Positions 1 through 14,165 of a DNA stretch of 64,000 nucleotides are shown one piece after another. The number at the start of each line of letters is the position of its first letter. Positions within the stretch are counted from its first letter, which is position 1. Made by a program: the position numbers and the translations under genes. Source of the stretch: Lamellibrachia columna (lineage: Eukaryota > Annelida > Polychaeta > Sabellida > Siboglinidae); NCBI GenBank assembly GCA_963662155.1, contig OY759262.1, positions 18,309,118-18,373,117 on the forward strand. The letters are read 5' to 3'. The notes below the pieces were generated by a model. That model did no database searches and was not told the origin of the DNA. It saw only the letters and a list, made by a program, of their open reading frames with translations.

Positions 1-1980
1 GCCTGTGTGTGGTGTACCCAGCCATAAGTCTGTGTGTGGTGCCTCCAACCATGTGTCTGTGTGTGGTGTATCCAGCCATGTGTATGTGTGGTGTCTCCAG
101 CCATGTGTCTGTGTGTGGTGTCTCCAGCTATCTGTCTATGTGTGTTGTCTTCAGCCATCAGTCTGTGAGTGGTGTCTCCAGCCATCAGTCTGTGTGTGCT
201 GTCTCCAGCCATCAGTTTGTGTGTGGTGTCTCCAGCCATCAGTCTGTGTGTGGTGTGTCCAGCCATGTGTCTGTGTGGTGTCTCTAGCCATCAGTCTGTG
301 TGTGTAGTGTCTCCAACCATGTGTCTGTGTATGGTGTCTCCAACCATGTGTCTGTGTGTGGTGTCTCCAGCCATCAGTCTGGGTGTGGTGTCTCCAGCCA
401 TCAGTCTGTGTGTGGTGTCTCAAGCCATCAATCTGTGTGTAGTGTCTCCAGACATGTGTATGTGTATGGTGTCTCCAACCATGTGTCTGTGTGTGTGTGG
501 TGCCTCCAGCCATGTGTATCTGTGTGGTATTTCCAACCATGTGCCTGTGTGTGGTGTATCCAGCCATATGTCTGTGTGTGGTGCCTCCAACCATATGTCT
601 GTGTGTGGTGCCTCCAGCCATGTGTGTCTGTGTGGTATTTCCAACTATGTGCTTGTGTGTGGTGTATCCATCCATATGTCTGTGTGTGGTGCCTCCAACC
701 ATGTCTCTGTGTGTGGTGTATCCAGCCATATGTCTATGTGTGGTGCCTCCAACTATATGTCTGTGTGTGGTGTCTCTAACCATGTGTCTGAGTGTGGTGC
801 CTCCAGCCATGTGTATCTGTGTGGTATTTCCAACCATGTGCCTGTGTGTGGTGTATCCAGCCATATGTCTGTGTATGGTGCCTCCAACCATGTGTCTGTG
901 TGTGGTGTCTCCAGCCATGTGTATGTGTGGTGTCTCCAGCCATGTGTCTGTGTGTGGTGTCTCCAGCTATCTGTCTATGTGTGTTGTCTCCAGCCATCAG
1001 TTTGTGTGTGGTGTCTCCAGCCATCAATCTGTGTGTGGTGTCTCCAGCCATCAGTATGTGTGTGGTGTGTCCAGCCATGTGTCTGTGTGTGGTGTCTCCA
1101 GCCATCAGTCTGTGTGTGTAGCGTCTCCAACCATGTGTCTGTGTATGGTGTCTCCAATCATGTGTCTGTGTGTGGTGCCTCCAGACATGTGTATCTATGT
1201 GGTGTCTCCAGCCATCAGCCTGTGTGTGGTGTCTCCAGCCATGTGTCTGTGTGTGGTGTCTCCAGCCATCAGTCTGTGTGTGTTGTCTCCAGCCATCAGT
1301 CTGTGTGTGGTGTCTCCAAACATGTGTCTGTGTGGTGCCTCCAACCGTATGTCTATGTGTGGTGTCTCCAACCATGTGTCTGTGTATAGTGTCTCCAATC
1401 ATGTGTCTCTGTGTGGTGTCTCCAACCATATATCTGTGTGTGGTGTCTCCAGCCATCAGTCTGTGTGTGGTATTTCCAACCATGTGCCTGTGTGTGGTGT
1501 ATCCAGCCATAAGTATGTGTGTGGTGCCTCCAACCATGTGTCTGTGTGTGGTGTCTCCAGCCATGTGTCTGTGTGTGGTGCCTCCAGCCATGTGTGTCTG
1601 TGTGGTATTTCCAACCATGTGCCTGTGTGTGGTGTATCCATCCATATGTCTGTGTGTGGTGCCTCCAACCATGTATCTCTGTATGGTGTATCCAGCCATA
1701 TGTCTATGTGTGGTGCCTCCAACTATATGTCTGTGTGTGGTGTCTCTAACCATGTGTCTGTCTGAGTGTGGTGCCTCCAGCCATGTGTATCTGTGTGGTA
1801 TTTCCAACCATGTGCCTGTGTGTGGTGTATCCAGACATGTGTATCTATGTGGTGTCTCCAGCCATCAGCCTGTGTGTGGTGTGTCCAGCCATGTGTCTGT
1901 GTGTGGTGTCTCCAGCCATCAGTCTGTGTGTGTAGTGTCTCCAACCATGTGTCTGTGTATGGTGTCTCCAACCATGTGTC

Positions 1981-4650
1981 TGTGAGTGGTGTCTACATCC
2001 ATCAGTCAGTGTGTGGTGTCCCAAGCCATCAGTCTGTGTGTGGTGTCTCCAGCCATCAGTCTGTGTGTGGTTTCTCCAGCCATCAATCTGTGTGTAGTGT
2101 CTCCAGCCATGTGTATGTGTATGGTGTCTCCAACCATGTGTCTGTGTGTGTGTGGTGCCTCCAGCCATGTGTATCTGTGTGGTATTTCCAACCATGTGCT
2201 TGTGTGTGGTGTATCCAGCCATATGTCTGTGTGTGGTGCCTCCAACCATGTGTCTGTGTGTGGTGTCTCTAACCATGTGTCTGAGTGTGGTGCCTCCAAC
2301 CATGTGTCTGTGTGTGGTGCCTCCAACCATGTGTCTGTGTGTGGTGTCTCTAACCATATGTCTGTGTGTGGTGCCTCCAACCATGTGTCTGTGTGTGGTG
2401 CCTCCAACCATGTGTCTGTGTATGGTGTCTCCAGTCATGTGTATGTGTGTGGTGCCTCCAGCCATGTGTATCTGTGTGGTATTTCCAACCATGTCTCTGT
2501 GTGTGGTGTATCCAGCCATATGTCTATGTGTGGTGCCTCCAACCATGTGTCTGTGTGTGGTGTCTCCAGGCATGTGTATGTGTGGTGTCTCCAGCCATGT
2601 GTCTGTGTGTGGTGTCTCCAGCTATCTGTCTATGTGTGTTGTCTCCAGCCATCAGTTTGTATGTGGTGTCTCCAGCCATCAGTCTGTGTGTGGTGTGTCC
2701 AGCCATGTGTCTGTGTGTGGTGTCTCCAGCCATCAGTCTGTGTGTGTAGTGTCTCCAACCATGTGTCTGTGTATGGTGTCTCCAATCATGTGTCTGGGTG
2801 TGGTGCCTCCAGACATGTGTATATATGTGGTGTCTCCAGACATCAGCCTGTGTGTGGTGTCTCCAGCCATGTGTCTGTGTGTGGTGTCTCCAATCATGTG
2901 TCTGGGTGTGGTGCCTCCAGACATGTGTATATATGTAGTGTCTCCAGACATCAGCCTGTGTGTGGTGTCTCCAATCATGTGTCTGTGTGTGGTGTCTCCA
3001 GCCATCAGTCTGTGTGTGTTGTCTCCAGCCATGTGTCTGTGTGTGGTGTCTCCAGCCATCAGTCTGTGTGTGGTGTCTCCAGCCATGTGTCTGTGTATGG
3101 TTTCTCCAACCATGTGTCTGTGTGTGTTGTCTCCAGCCATCAGTCTGTGTGTGGTGTCTCCAGCCATCAGTCTGTGTGTGGGGTCTCCAGCCATGTGTCT
3201 GTGTGTAGTGTCTCCAGCCATGTGTCTGAGTATGGTGTCTCCAACCATGTGTCTGTGTGTGGTGCCTCCAGCCATGTGTATCTGTGTGGTATTTCCAACC
3301 ATGTCTCTGTGTGTGGTGTATCCAACCATGTGCCTGTGTGTGGTGTCTCCAGCCATCAGTCTGTGTGTGTTGTCTCCAGCCATCAGTCTGTGTGTGGTGT
3401 CTCCAAACATGTGTATGTGTGGTGCCTCCAACCGTGTGTCTATGTGTGGTGTCTCCAACAATGTGTCTGTGTATGGTGTCTCCAATCATGTGTCTCTGTG
3501 TGGTGTCTCCAACCATGTATCTGTGTGTGATGCCTCCATCCATATGTATGTGTGTGGTGCCTTCAGCCATGTGTATATGTGTGGTGTGTCCAACCATGTG
3601 CCTGTGTGTGGTGCCTCCAGCCATGTATCTCTTTGTGGTGTTTCCAACCATGTATCTGTGTCTGGTGTATCCATCCATGTTTCTGTGTCTGGTGTATCCA
3701 TCCATGTGTCTGTGTGTGGTGTCTCCAGCCATCAGTCTGTGTGTGGTGTCTCCAGCCATCAGTCTGTGTGTGGTGTCTCCAACCATGTGTCTGTGTGTGG
3801 TGTCTCCAGCCATCAGTCTGTGTGTGGTGTCTCCAGCCCTCAATCTGTGTGTAGTGTCTCCAGCCATGTGTCTGTGTATGGTGTCTCCAACCATGTGTAT
3901 GTGTGTGGTGTCTCCAGCCATCAGTCTGTGTGTGGTGTCTCCAGCCATCAATCTGTGTGTGGTGTCTCCAGCCATCAATCTGTGTGTAGTGTCTCCAGCC
4001 ATGTGTCTGTGTATGGTGTCTCCAACCATGTGTCTGTGTGTGGTGTCTCCAGCCATCAGTCTGTGTGTGGTGTCTCCAGCCATCAGTCTATGTGTGGTGT
4101 CTCCAGCCATCAATCTGTGTGTAGTGTCTCCAGCCATGTGTCTGTGTATGGTGTCTCCAACCATGTGTCTGTGTGTGGTGTCTCCAGCCATCAATCTGTG
4201 TGTAGTGTCTCCAGCCATGTGTCTGTGTATGGTGTCTCCAACCATGTGCCTGTGTGTGGTGTATCCAGCCATATGTATGTGTGTGGTGCCTCCAACCATG
4301 TGTCTGTGTGTGGTGTCTCCAGCCATATGTCTGTGTGTGGTGCCGCCAACTATATGTCTGTGTGTGGTGTCTCCAACCATGTGTCTGTGTGTGGTGCCTC
4401 CAGCCATGTGTATCTGTGTGGTATTTCCAACCATGTGCCTGTGTGTGGTGTATCCAGCCATGTGTCTGTGTGTGGTACCTCCAACCATGTGTCTGTGTGT
4501 GGTTTCTCCAGCCATGTGTATGTGTGGTGTCTCCAGCCATGTGTCTGTGTGTGGTGTCTCCAGCTATCTGTCTATGTATCTTGTCTCCAGCCATCAGTCT
4601 GTGTGTGGTGTCTCAAGCCATCAGTCTGTGTGTGCTGTCTCTAGCAATCA
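1981..4650. repeat. Higher-order duplicated block inside the satellite, copy 1
   Basis: A run of variant 27-bp units starting at the rare variant GTCTACATCCATCAGTCAG is repeated in the same order starting at 8412. The offset is 6431 bp at the left edge and 6458 bp near 2931, where copy 2 has one extra 27-bp unit. Shared rare variants include the ATATATGTAGTG unit and the CCATCCATATGTATGTG unit. Copy 1 contains units missing from copy 2 in the 3000-3300 region. Confidence 0.8.
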
Positions 4651-5889
4651 GTCTGTGGGTGGTGTCTCCAGCCATCAGTCTGTGTGTGGTGTGTCCAGCC
4701 ATGTGTCTGTGTGTGGTGTCTCCAGCCATCAGTCTGTGTGTGGTGTCTCCAGCCATGTGTCTGTGTATGGTTTCTCCAAACATGTGTCTGTGTGTGTTGT
4801 CTTCAGCCATCAGTCTGTGTGTGGTGTCTCCAGCCATCAGTCTGTCTGTGGTGTCTCCAGCCATCAGTCTGTGTGTGGTGTCTCCAGCCATCAATCTGTG
4901 TGTAGTGTCTCCAGCCATGTGTATGTGTATGGTGTCTCCAACAATATGTCGGTGTGTGGTGTCTCCAGCCATCAGTCTGTGTGTGCTGTCTCTAGCAATC
5001 AGTCTGTGGGTGGTGTCTCCAGCCATCAGTCTGTGTGTGGTGTGTCCAGCCATGTGTCTGTGTGTGGTGTCTCCAGCCATCAGTCTGTGTGTGGTGTCTC
5101 CAGCCATGTGTCTGTGTATGGTTTCTCCAACCATGTGTCTGTGTGTGTTGTCTCCAGCCATCAGTCTGTGTGTGGTGTCTCCAGCCATCAGTCTGTGTGT
5201 GGTGTCTCCAGCCATGTGTCTGTGTGTAGTGTCTCCAGCCATGTGTCTGAGTATGGTGTCTCCAACCATGTGTCTGTGTGTGGTGCCTCCAGCCATGTGT
5301 ATCTGTGTGGTATTTCCAACCATGTCTCTGTGTGTGGTGTATCCAGCCTTATGTCTGTGTGTGGTGCCTCCAACCATATGTCTGTGTGTGGTGTCTCTAA
5401 CCATGTGTCTGTGTGTGATGCCTCCAGCCATGTGTATCTGTGTGGTATTTCCAACCATGTGCCTGTGTGTGGTGTATCCAGCCATATGTCTGTGTGTGGT
5501 GCCTCCAACTATATGTCTGTGTGTGGTGTCTCCAACCATGTGTCTGTGTGTGGTGCCTCCAGCCATGTGTATCTTTGTGGTATTTCCAACCATGTGCCTG
5601 TGTGTGGTGTATCCAGCCATATGTCTGTGTATGGTGCCTCCAACCATGTGGCTGTGTGTGGTGTCTCCAGGCATGTGTATGTGTGGTGTCTCCAGCCATG
5701 TGTCTGTGTGTGGTGTATCCAGCTATCTGTCTATGTGTGTTGTCTCCAGCCATCAGTTTGTGTGTGGTGTCTCCAGCCATCAATCTTCATGTGGTGTCTC
5801 CAGCCATCAGTCTGTTTGTGGTGTGTCCAGCCATGTGTCTGAGAGTGGTGTCTCCAGCCATCAGTCTGTGTGTGTAGTGTCTCCAACCA

Positions 5890-6790
5890 TGCGTCTGTGT
5901 ATGGTGTCTCCAATCATGTGTCTGGGTGTGGTGCCTCCAGACATGTGTATATATGTGGTGTCTCCAGACATCAGCCTGTGTGTGGTGTCTCCAGCCATGT
6001 GTCTGTGTGTGGTGTCTCCAGCCATCAGTCTGTGTGTGTTGTCTCCAGCCATCAGTCTGTGTGTGGTGTCTCCAAACATGTGTCTGGGTGGTGCCTCCAA
6101 CCGTGTGTCTATGTGTGGTGTCTCCAACCATGTGTCTGTGTATGGTGTCTCCAATCATGTGTCTCTGTGTGGTGTCTCCAACCATGTATCTGTGTGTGAT
6201 GCCTCCAGCCATATGTCTGTGTGTGGTGCCTCCAGCCATGTGTATGTGTGTGGTGTGTCCAACCATGTGCCTGTGTGTGGTGCCTCCAGCCATGTATCTC
6301 TGTGTGGTGTTTCCAACCATGTATCTGTGTCTGGTGTATCTATCCATGTGTCTGGTGTATCCATCCATGTGTCTCTGTCTGGTGTATCCATCCATGTGTC
6401 TGTGTGTGGTGTCTCCAGCCATCAGTCTGTGTGTGGTGTATCCAACCATGTGTCTGTGTGTGGTGTCTCCAGCCATCAGTCTGTGTGTGGTGTCTCCAGC
6501 CATCAGTCTGTGTGTGGTGTCTCCAGCCATCAATCTGTGTGTAGTGTCTCCAGCCATGTGTCTGTGTATGGTGTCTCCAACCATGTGTCTGTGTGTGGTG
6601 TCTCCAGCCATCAGTCTGTGTGTGGTGTCTCCAGCCATCAATCTGTGTGTGGTGTCTCCAACAATGTGTCTGTGTGTGGTGTCTCCAGCCATCAGTCTGT
6701 GTGTGGTGTTTCCAGCCATCAGTCTGTGTGTGGTGTCTCCAGCCATGTGTCTGTGTATGGTGTCTCCAACCATGTGTCTGTGTGTGGTGT
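5890..6790. repeat. Second higher-order block of the satellite (copy 1 of pair)
   Basis: The segment 6155-6391 gives exactly the same minus-strand translation as 11020-11256, an offset of 4865 bp, and the flanking units also match. The offset differs from the 6.4-kb pair, so several separate block duplications have occurred. Confidence 0.75.
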
Positions 6791-8411
6791 CTCCAGCCAT
6801 CAGTTTGTGTGTGGTGTATCCAGCCATCAGTCTGTGTGTGGTGACTCCAGCCATCAGTCTGTGTGTGGTGTCTCCAGCCATCAATCTGTGTGTAGTGTCT
6901 CCAGCCATGTGTCTGTGTATGGTGTCTCCAACCATGTGTCTGTGTTTGGTGCCTCCAGCCATGTGTATCTGTGTGGTATTTCCAACCATGTGCCTGTGTG
7001 TGGTGTATCCAGCCATATGTCTGTGTATGGTGCCTCCAACCATGTGTCTGTGTGTGGTGTCTCCAGCCATGTGTATGTGTGGTGTCTCCAGCCATGTGTC
7101 TGTGTGTGGTTTCTCCAGCTATCTGTCTATGTGTGTTGTCTCCAGCCATCAGATTGTGTGTGGTGTCTCCAGCCATCAATCTGTGTGTGGTGTCTCCAGC
7201 CATCAGTCTGTGTGTGGTGTGTCCAGCCATGTGTCTGTGTGTGGTGTCTCCAGCCATCAGTCTGTGTGTGTAGTGTCTCCAACCATGTGTCTGTGTATGG
7301 TGTCTCCAATAATGTGTCTGTGTGTGGTGCCTCCAGACATGTGTATCTATGTGGTGTCTCCAGCCATCAGCCTGTGTGTGGTGTCTCCAGCCATGTGTCT
7401 GTGTGTGGTGTCTCCAGCCACCAGTCTGTGTGTGTTGTCTCCAGCCATCAGTCTGTGTATGGTGTCTCCAAACATGTGTCTGTGTGGTGCCTCCAACCGT
7501 GTGTCTATGTGTGGTGTCTCCAACCATGTGTCTGTGTATAGTGTCTCTAATCATGTGTCTCTGTGTGTGGTGCCTCCAGCCATGTGTCTTTGTGTGGTGT
7601 CTCCAGCCATCAGTCTGTGTGGTGTCTCCAGCCATCAGTATGTGTGTGGTGTTTCCAACCATGTATCTGTGTGTGGTGTATCCAGCCATATGTCTGTGTC
7701 TGGTGTATCCAGCCATGTGTATGTGTCTGGTGTATCCATCCATGTGTCTGTGTCTGGTGTATCCATCCATGTGTCTGGTGTATCCAGCCATGTGTCTGTG
7801 TCTGGTGTATCCATCCATATGTCTGTGTCTGGTGTATCCATCCATGTGTCTGGTGTATCCAGCCATGTGTCTGTTTCTGGTGTATCCATCCATGTGTCTG
7901 TGTCTGGTGTATCCATCCATGTGTCTGTATGTGGTGTCTCCAGCCATCAGTCTGTGTGGTGTCTCCAGCCATCAGTCTGTGTGTGGTGTCTCCAACCATG
8001 TGTCTGTGTGTGGTGTCTCCAGCCATCAGTCTGTGTGTGGTGTCTCCAGCCATCAGTCTGTGTGTGGTGTCTCCAGCCAACAATCTGTGTGTAGTGTATC
8101 CAGCCATGTGTCTGTGTATGGTGTCTCCAACCATGTGTCTGTGTGTGGTGTCTCCAGCCATCAGTCTATGTGTGGTGTCTCCAGCCATCAATCTGTGTGT
8201 GGTGTCTCCAGCCATCAATCTGTGTGTGGTGTCTCCAACAATGTGTCTGTGTGTGGTGTCTCCAGCCATCAGTCTGTGTGTGGTGTCTCCAGCCAACAGT
8301 CTGTGTGTGGTGTGTCCAGCCATGTGTCTGTGTGTGGTGTCTCCAGCCATCAGTCTGTGTGTGTAGTGTCTCCAACCATGTGTCTGTGTATGGTGTCTCC
8401 AACCATGTGTC

Positions 8412-10725
8412 TGTGAGTTGTGTCTACATCCATCAGTCAGTGTGTGGTGTCTCCAGCCATCAGTCTGTGTGTGGTGTCTCCAGCCATCAGTCTGTGTGTG
8501 GTGTCTCCAGCCATCAATCTGTGTGTAGTGTCTCCAGCCATGTGTATGTGTATGGTGTCTCCAACCATGTGTCTGTGTGTGTGTGGTGCCTCCAGCCATG
8601 TGTATCTGTGTGGTATTTCCAACCATGTGCCTGTGTGTGGTGTATCCAGCCATATGTCTGTGTGTGTTGCCTCCAACCATGTGTCTGTGTGTGGTGTCTC
8701 TAACCATGTGTCTGAGTGTGGTGCCTCCAACCATGTGTCTGTGTGTGGTGCCTCCAACCATGTGTCTGTGTGTGGTGTCTCTAACCATATGTCTGTGTTT
8801 GGTGCCTCCAACCATGTGTCTGTGTGTGGTGCCTCCAACCATGTGTCTGTGTATGGTGTCTCCAGTCATGTGTATGTGTGTGGTGCCTCCAGCCATGTGT
8901 ATCTGTGTGGTATTTCCAACCATGTCTCTGTGTGTGGTGTATCCAGCCATATGTCTATGTGTGGTGCCTCCAACCATGTGTCTGTGTGTGGTGTCTCCAG
9001 GCATGTGTATGTGTGGTGTCTCCAGCCATGTGTCTGTGTGTGGTGTCTCCAGCTATCTGTCTATGTGTGTTGTCTCCAGCCATCAGTTTGTGTGTGGTGT
9101 CTCCAGCCATCAGTCTTCGTGTGGTGTCTCCAGCCATCAGTCTGTGTGTGGTGTGTCCAGCCATGTGTCTGTGTGTGGTGTCTCCAGCCATCAGTCTGTG
9201 TGTGTAGTGTCTCCAACCATGTGTCTGTGTATGGTGTCTCCAATCATGTGTCTGGGTGTGGTGCCTCCAGACATGTGTATATATGTGGTGTCTCCAGACA
9301 TCAGCCTGTGTGTGGTGTCTCCAGCCATGTGTCTGTGTGTGGTGTCTCCAATCATGTGTCTGGGTGTGGTGCCTCCAGACATGTGTATATATGTAGTGTC
9401 TCCAGACATCAGCCTGTGTGTGGTGTCTCCAATCATGTGTCTGTGTGTGGTGTCTCCAGCCATCAGTCTGTGTGTGTTGTCTCCAGCCATCAGTCTGTGT
9501 GTGGTGTCTCCAAACATGTGTCTGTGTGGTGCCTCCAACCGTGTGTCTATGTGTGGTGTCTCCAACCATGTGTCTGTGTATGGTGTCTCCAATCATGTGT
9601 CTCTGTGTGGTGTCTCCAACCATGTATCTGTGTGTGATGTCTCCATCCATATGTATGTGTGTGGTGCCTTTAGCCATGTGTATCTGTGTGGTGTGTCCAA
9701 CCATGTGCCTGTGTGTGGTGCCTCCAGCCATGTATCTCTTTGTGGTGTATCCATCCATGTTTCTGTGTCTGGTGTATCCATCCATGTGTCTGTGTGTGGT
9801 GTCTCCAGCCATCAGTCTGTGTGTGGTGTCTCCAACCATGTGTCTGTGTGTGGTGTCTCCAGCCATCAGTCTGGGTGTGATGTCTCCAGCCATCAGTCTG
9901 TGTGTGGTGTCTCCAGCCATCAATCTGTGTGTAGTGTCTCCAGCCATGTGTCTGTGTATGGTGTCTCCAACCATGTGTCTGTGTGTGGTGTCTCCAGCCA
10001 TCAGTCTGTGTGTGGTGTCTCCAGCCATCAATCTGTGTGTGGTGTCTCCAGCCATCAATCTGTGTGTAGTGTCTCCAGCCATGTGTCTGTGTATGGTGTC
10101 TCCAACCATGTGTCTGTGTGTGGTGTCTCCAGCCATCAGTCTGTGTGTGGTGTCTCCAGCCATCAGTCTGTGTGTGGTGTCTCCAGCCATCAATCTGTGT
10201 GTAGTGTCTCCAGCCATGTGTCTGTGTATGGTGTCTCCAACCATGTGTCTGTGTGTGGTGTCTCCAGCCATCAATCTGTGTGTAGTGTCTCCAGCCATGT
10301 GTCTGTGTATGGTGTCTCCAACCATGTGCCTGTGTGTGGTGTATCCAGCCATATGTATGTGTGTGGTGCCTCCAACCATGTGTTTGTGTGTGGTGTCTCC
10401 AGCCATATGTCTGTGTGTGGTGCCGCCAACTATATGTCTGTGTGTGGTGTCTCCAACCATGTGTCTGTGTGTGGTGCCTCCAGCCATGTGTATCTGTGTG
10501 GTATTTCCAACCATGTGCCTGTGTGTGGTGTATCCAGCCATGAGTCTGTGTGTGGTACCTCCAACCATGTGTCTGTGTGTGGTTTCTCCAGCCATGTGTA
10601 TGTGTGGTGTCTCCAGCCATGTGTCTGTGTGTGGTGTCTCCAGCTATCTGTCTATGTATCTTGTCTCCAGCCATCAGTCTGTGTGTGGTGTCTCCAGCCA
10701 TCAGTCTGTGTGTGCTGTCTCTAGC
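8412..10725. repeat. Higher-order duplicated block inside the satellite, copy 2
   Basis: Matches the block at 1981-4650 unit by unit, with some units lost. The order of rare variants is kept, so this is block duplication rather than independent homogenisation of single 27-bp units. Confidence 0.8.
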
Positions 10726-10899
10726 AATCAGTCTGTGGGTGGTGTCTCCAGCCATCAGTCTGTGTGTGGTGTGTCCAGCCATGTGTCTGTGTGTGGTGTC
10801 TCCAGCCATCAGTCTGTGTGTGGTGTCTCCAGCCATGTGTCTGTGTATGGTTTCTCCAACCATGTGTCTGTGTGTGTTGTCTTCAGCCATCAGTCTGTG

Positions 10900-11650
10900 T
10901 GTGTTGTCTCCAGCCATCAGTCTGTGTGTGGTGTCTCCAAACATGTGTCTGTGTGGTGCCTCCAACCGTGTGTCTATGTGTGGTGTCTCCAACCATGTGT
11001 CTGTGTATGGTGTCTCCAATCATGTGTCTCTGTGTGGTGTCTCCAACCATGTATCTGTGTGTGATGCCTCCAGCCATATGTCTGTGTGTGGTGCCTCCAG
11101 CCATGTGTATGTGTGTGGTGTGTCCAACCATGTGCCTGTGTGTGGTGCCTCCAGCCATGTATCTCTGTGTGGTGTTTCCAACCATGTATCTGTGTCTGGT
11201 GTATCTATCCATGTGTCTGGTGTATCCATCCATGTGTCTCTGTCTGGTGTATCCATCCATGTGTCTGTGTGTGGTGTCTCCAGCCATCAGTCTGTGTGTG
11301 GTGTATCCAACCATGTGTCTGTGTGTGGTGTCTCCAGCCATCAGTCTGTGTGTGGTGTCTCCAGCCATCAGTCTGTGTGTGGTGTCTCCAGCCATCAATC
11401 TGTGTGTAGTGTCTCCAGCCATGTGTCTGTGTATGGTGTCTCCAACCATGTGTCTGTGTGTGGTGTCTCCAGCCATCAGTCTGTGTGTGGTGTCTCCAGC
11501 CATCAATCTGTGTGTGGTGTCTCCAACAATGTGTCTGTGTGTGGTGTCTCCAGTCATCAGTCTGTGTGTGGTGTTTCCAGCCATCAGTCTGTGTGTGGTG
11601 TCTCCAGCCATGTGTCTGTGTATGGTGTCTCCAACCATGTGTCTGTGTGT
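10900..11650. repeat. Second higher-order block of the satellite (copy 2 of pair)
   Basis: Partner of 5890-6790 with the same order of rare units, including the shortened GTATCTATCC / GTATCCATCC pair near 11206-11250. Confidence 0.75.
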
Positions 11651-13794
11651 GGTGTCTCCAGCCATCAGTCTGTGTGTGGTGTATCCAGCCATCAATCTGT
11701 GTGTGGTGTCTCCAACAATGTGTCTGTGTGTGGTGTCTCCAGCCATCAGTCTGTGTGTGGTGTTTCCAGCCATCAGTCTGTGTGTGGTGTCTCCAGCCAT
11801 GTGTCTGTGTATGGTGTCTCCAACCATGTGTCTGTGTGTGGTGTCTCCAACAATGTGTCTGTGTGTGGTGTCTCCAGCCATCAGTCTGTGTGTGGTGTCT
11901 CCAGCCATCAATCTGTGTGTAGTGTCTCCAGCCATGTGTCTGTGTATGGTGTCTCCAACCATGTGTCTGTGTTTGGTGCCTCCAGCCATGTGTATCTGTG
12001 TGGTATTTCCAACCATGTGCCTGTGTGTGGTGTATCCAGCCATATGTATGTGTGTGGTGCCTCCAACCATGTGTCTGTGTGTGGTGTCTCCAGCCATATG
12101 TCTGTATGTGGTGCCGCCAACTATATGTCTGTGTGTGGTGTCTCCAACCATGTGTCTGTGTGTGGTGCCTCCAGCCATGTGTATCTGTGTGGTATTTCCA
12201 ACCATGTGCCTGTGTGTGGTGTATCCAGCCATATGTCTGTGTGTGGTACCTCCAACCATGTGTCTGTGTGTGGTTTCTCCAGCCATGTGTATGTGTGGTG
12301 TCTCCAGTCATGTGTCTGTGTGTGGTGTCTCCAGCTATCTGTCTATGTATCTTGTCTCCAGCCATCAGTCTGTGTGTGGTGTCTCCAGCCATCAGTCTGT
12401 GTGTGCTGTCTCTAGCAATCAGTCTGTGGGTGGTGTCTCCAGCCATCAGTCTGTGTGTGGTGTGTCCAGCCATGTGTCTGTGTGTGGTGTCTCCAGCCAT
12501 GTGTCTGTGTATGGTTTCTCCAACCATGTGTCTGTGTGTGTTGTCTCCAGCCATCAGTCTGTGTGTGGTGTCTCCAGCCATAAGTCTGTGTGTGGTTTCT
12601 CCAGCCATCAGTCTGTGGGTGGTGTCTCCAACCATCAATCTGTGTGTAGTGTCTCCAGCCATGTGTCTGTGTGTGGTGTCTCCAACAATATGTCTGTGTG
12701 TGGTGCCTCCAACCATGTGTCTGTGTGTGTTGTCTCCAGCCTTCAGTCTGTGTGTGGTGTCTCCAGCCATCAGTCTGTGTGTGGTGTCTCCAGCCATGTG
12801 TCTGTGTGTAGTGTCTCCAGCCATGTGTCTGTGTATGGTGTCTCCAACCATGTGTCTGTGTGTGGTGCCTCCAGCCATGTGTATCTGTGTGGTATTTCCA
12901 ACCATGTCTCTGTGTGTGGTGTATCCAGCCTTATGTCTGTGTGTGGTGCCTCCAACCATGTGTCTGTGTGTGGTGTCTCTAACCATGTGTCTGTGTGTGG
13001 TGCATCCAGCCATGTGTATCTGTGTGGTATTTCCAACCATGTGCCTGTGTGTGGTGTATCCAGCCATATGTCTGTGTGTGGTGCCTCCAACTATATGTCT
13101 GTGTGTGGTGTCTCTAACCATGTGTCTGTGTGTGGTGCCTCCAGCCATGTGTATCTGTGTGGTATTTCCAACCATGTGCCTGTGTGTGGTGTATCCAGCC
13201 ATATGTCTGTGTGGTATTTCCAACCATGTGCCTGTGTGTAGTGTATTCAGCCATATGTATGTGTGTGGTGCCTCCAACCATGTGTCTGTGTGTGGTGTCT
13301 CCAGCCATTTGTATGTGTGGTGTCTCCAGCCATATGTCTGTGTGTGGTGTCTCCAGCTATCTGTCTATGTGTGTTGTCTCCAGCCATCAGTCTGTGTGTG
13401 GTGTCTCCAGCCATGTGTCTGTGTGTGGTGTCTCCAGCCATCAGTCTGTGTGTGTTGTCTCCAGCCATCAGTCTGTGTGTGGTGTCTCCAAACATGTGTC
13501 TGTGTGTGGTGTCTCCAACCATGTGTCTGTGTATGGTGTCTCCAATCATGTGTCTCTGTGTGGTGTCTCCAACCATGTATCTGTGTGTGGTGCCTCCAGC
13601 CATATGTCTGTGTGTGGTGCCTCCAGCCATATGTCTGTGTGTGGTGCCTCCAGCCATGTGTATATGTGTGGTGTGTCCAACCATGTGCCTGTGTGTGGTG
13701 CCTCCAGCCATGTATCTCTGTGTGGTGTTTCCAACCATGTATCTGTGTGTGGTGCCTCCAGCCATATGTCTGTGTGTGATACATTCAACCATTT

Positions 13795-14165
13795 GTCTGT
13801 GTGGTGTATCCAGCCATGTGTCTGTGTCTGGTGTATCCAACCATGTGTCTGTGTCTGGTGTATCCATCCATGTGTCTGTGTATGGTGTATCCAGCCATGT
13901 GTCTGTGTCTGGTGTATCCATCCATGTGTCTGTGTGGTGTCTCCAGCCATGTGTCTGTGTATGGTGTATCCAGCCATGTGTCTGTGTCTGGTGTATCCAT
14001 CCATGTGTCTGTGTCTGGTGTATCCATCCATGTGTCTGTGTGGTGTCTCCAGCCATGTGTCTGTGTATGGTGTATCCAGCCATGTGTCTGTGTCTGGTGT
14101 ATCCATCCATGTGTCTGTGTCTGGTGTATCAATCCATGTGTCTGTGTCTGGTGTATCCAACCATG
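13795..14165. repeat. TATCCATCC sub-family of the 27-bp satellite
   Basis: Units here read GTGTATCCATCCATGTG with a TCTGGT tail instead of the common GTGTCTCCAGCC. Related clusters lie at 7680-7925 and 15175-15300. The sub-family is clustered, as expected from local amplification. Confidence 0.7.

Noticed and set aside
4254..7541. 1095-codon open frame and dozens of other long frames in the first 15 kb
   Set aside because: All are read-through of a 27-bp satellite in several frames at once, on both strands; none has splice structure or a frame-specific substitution pattern I can see.
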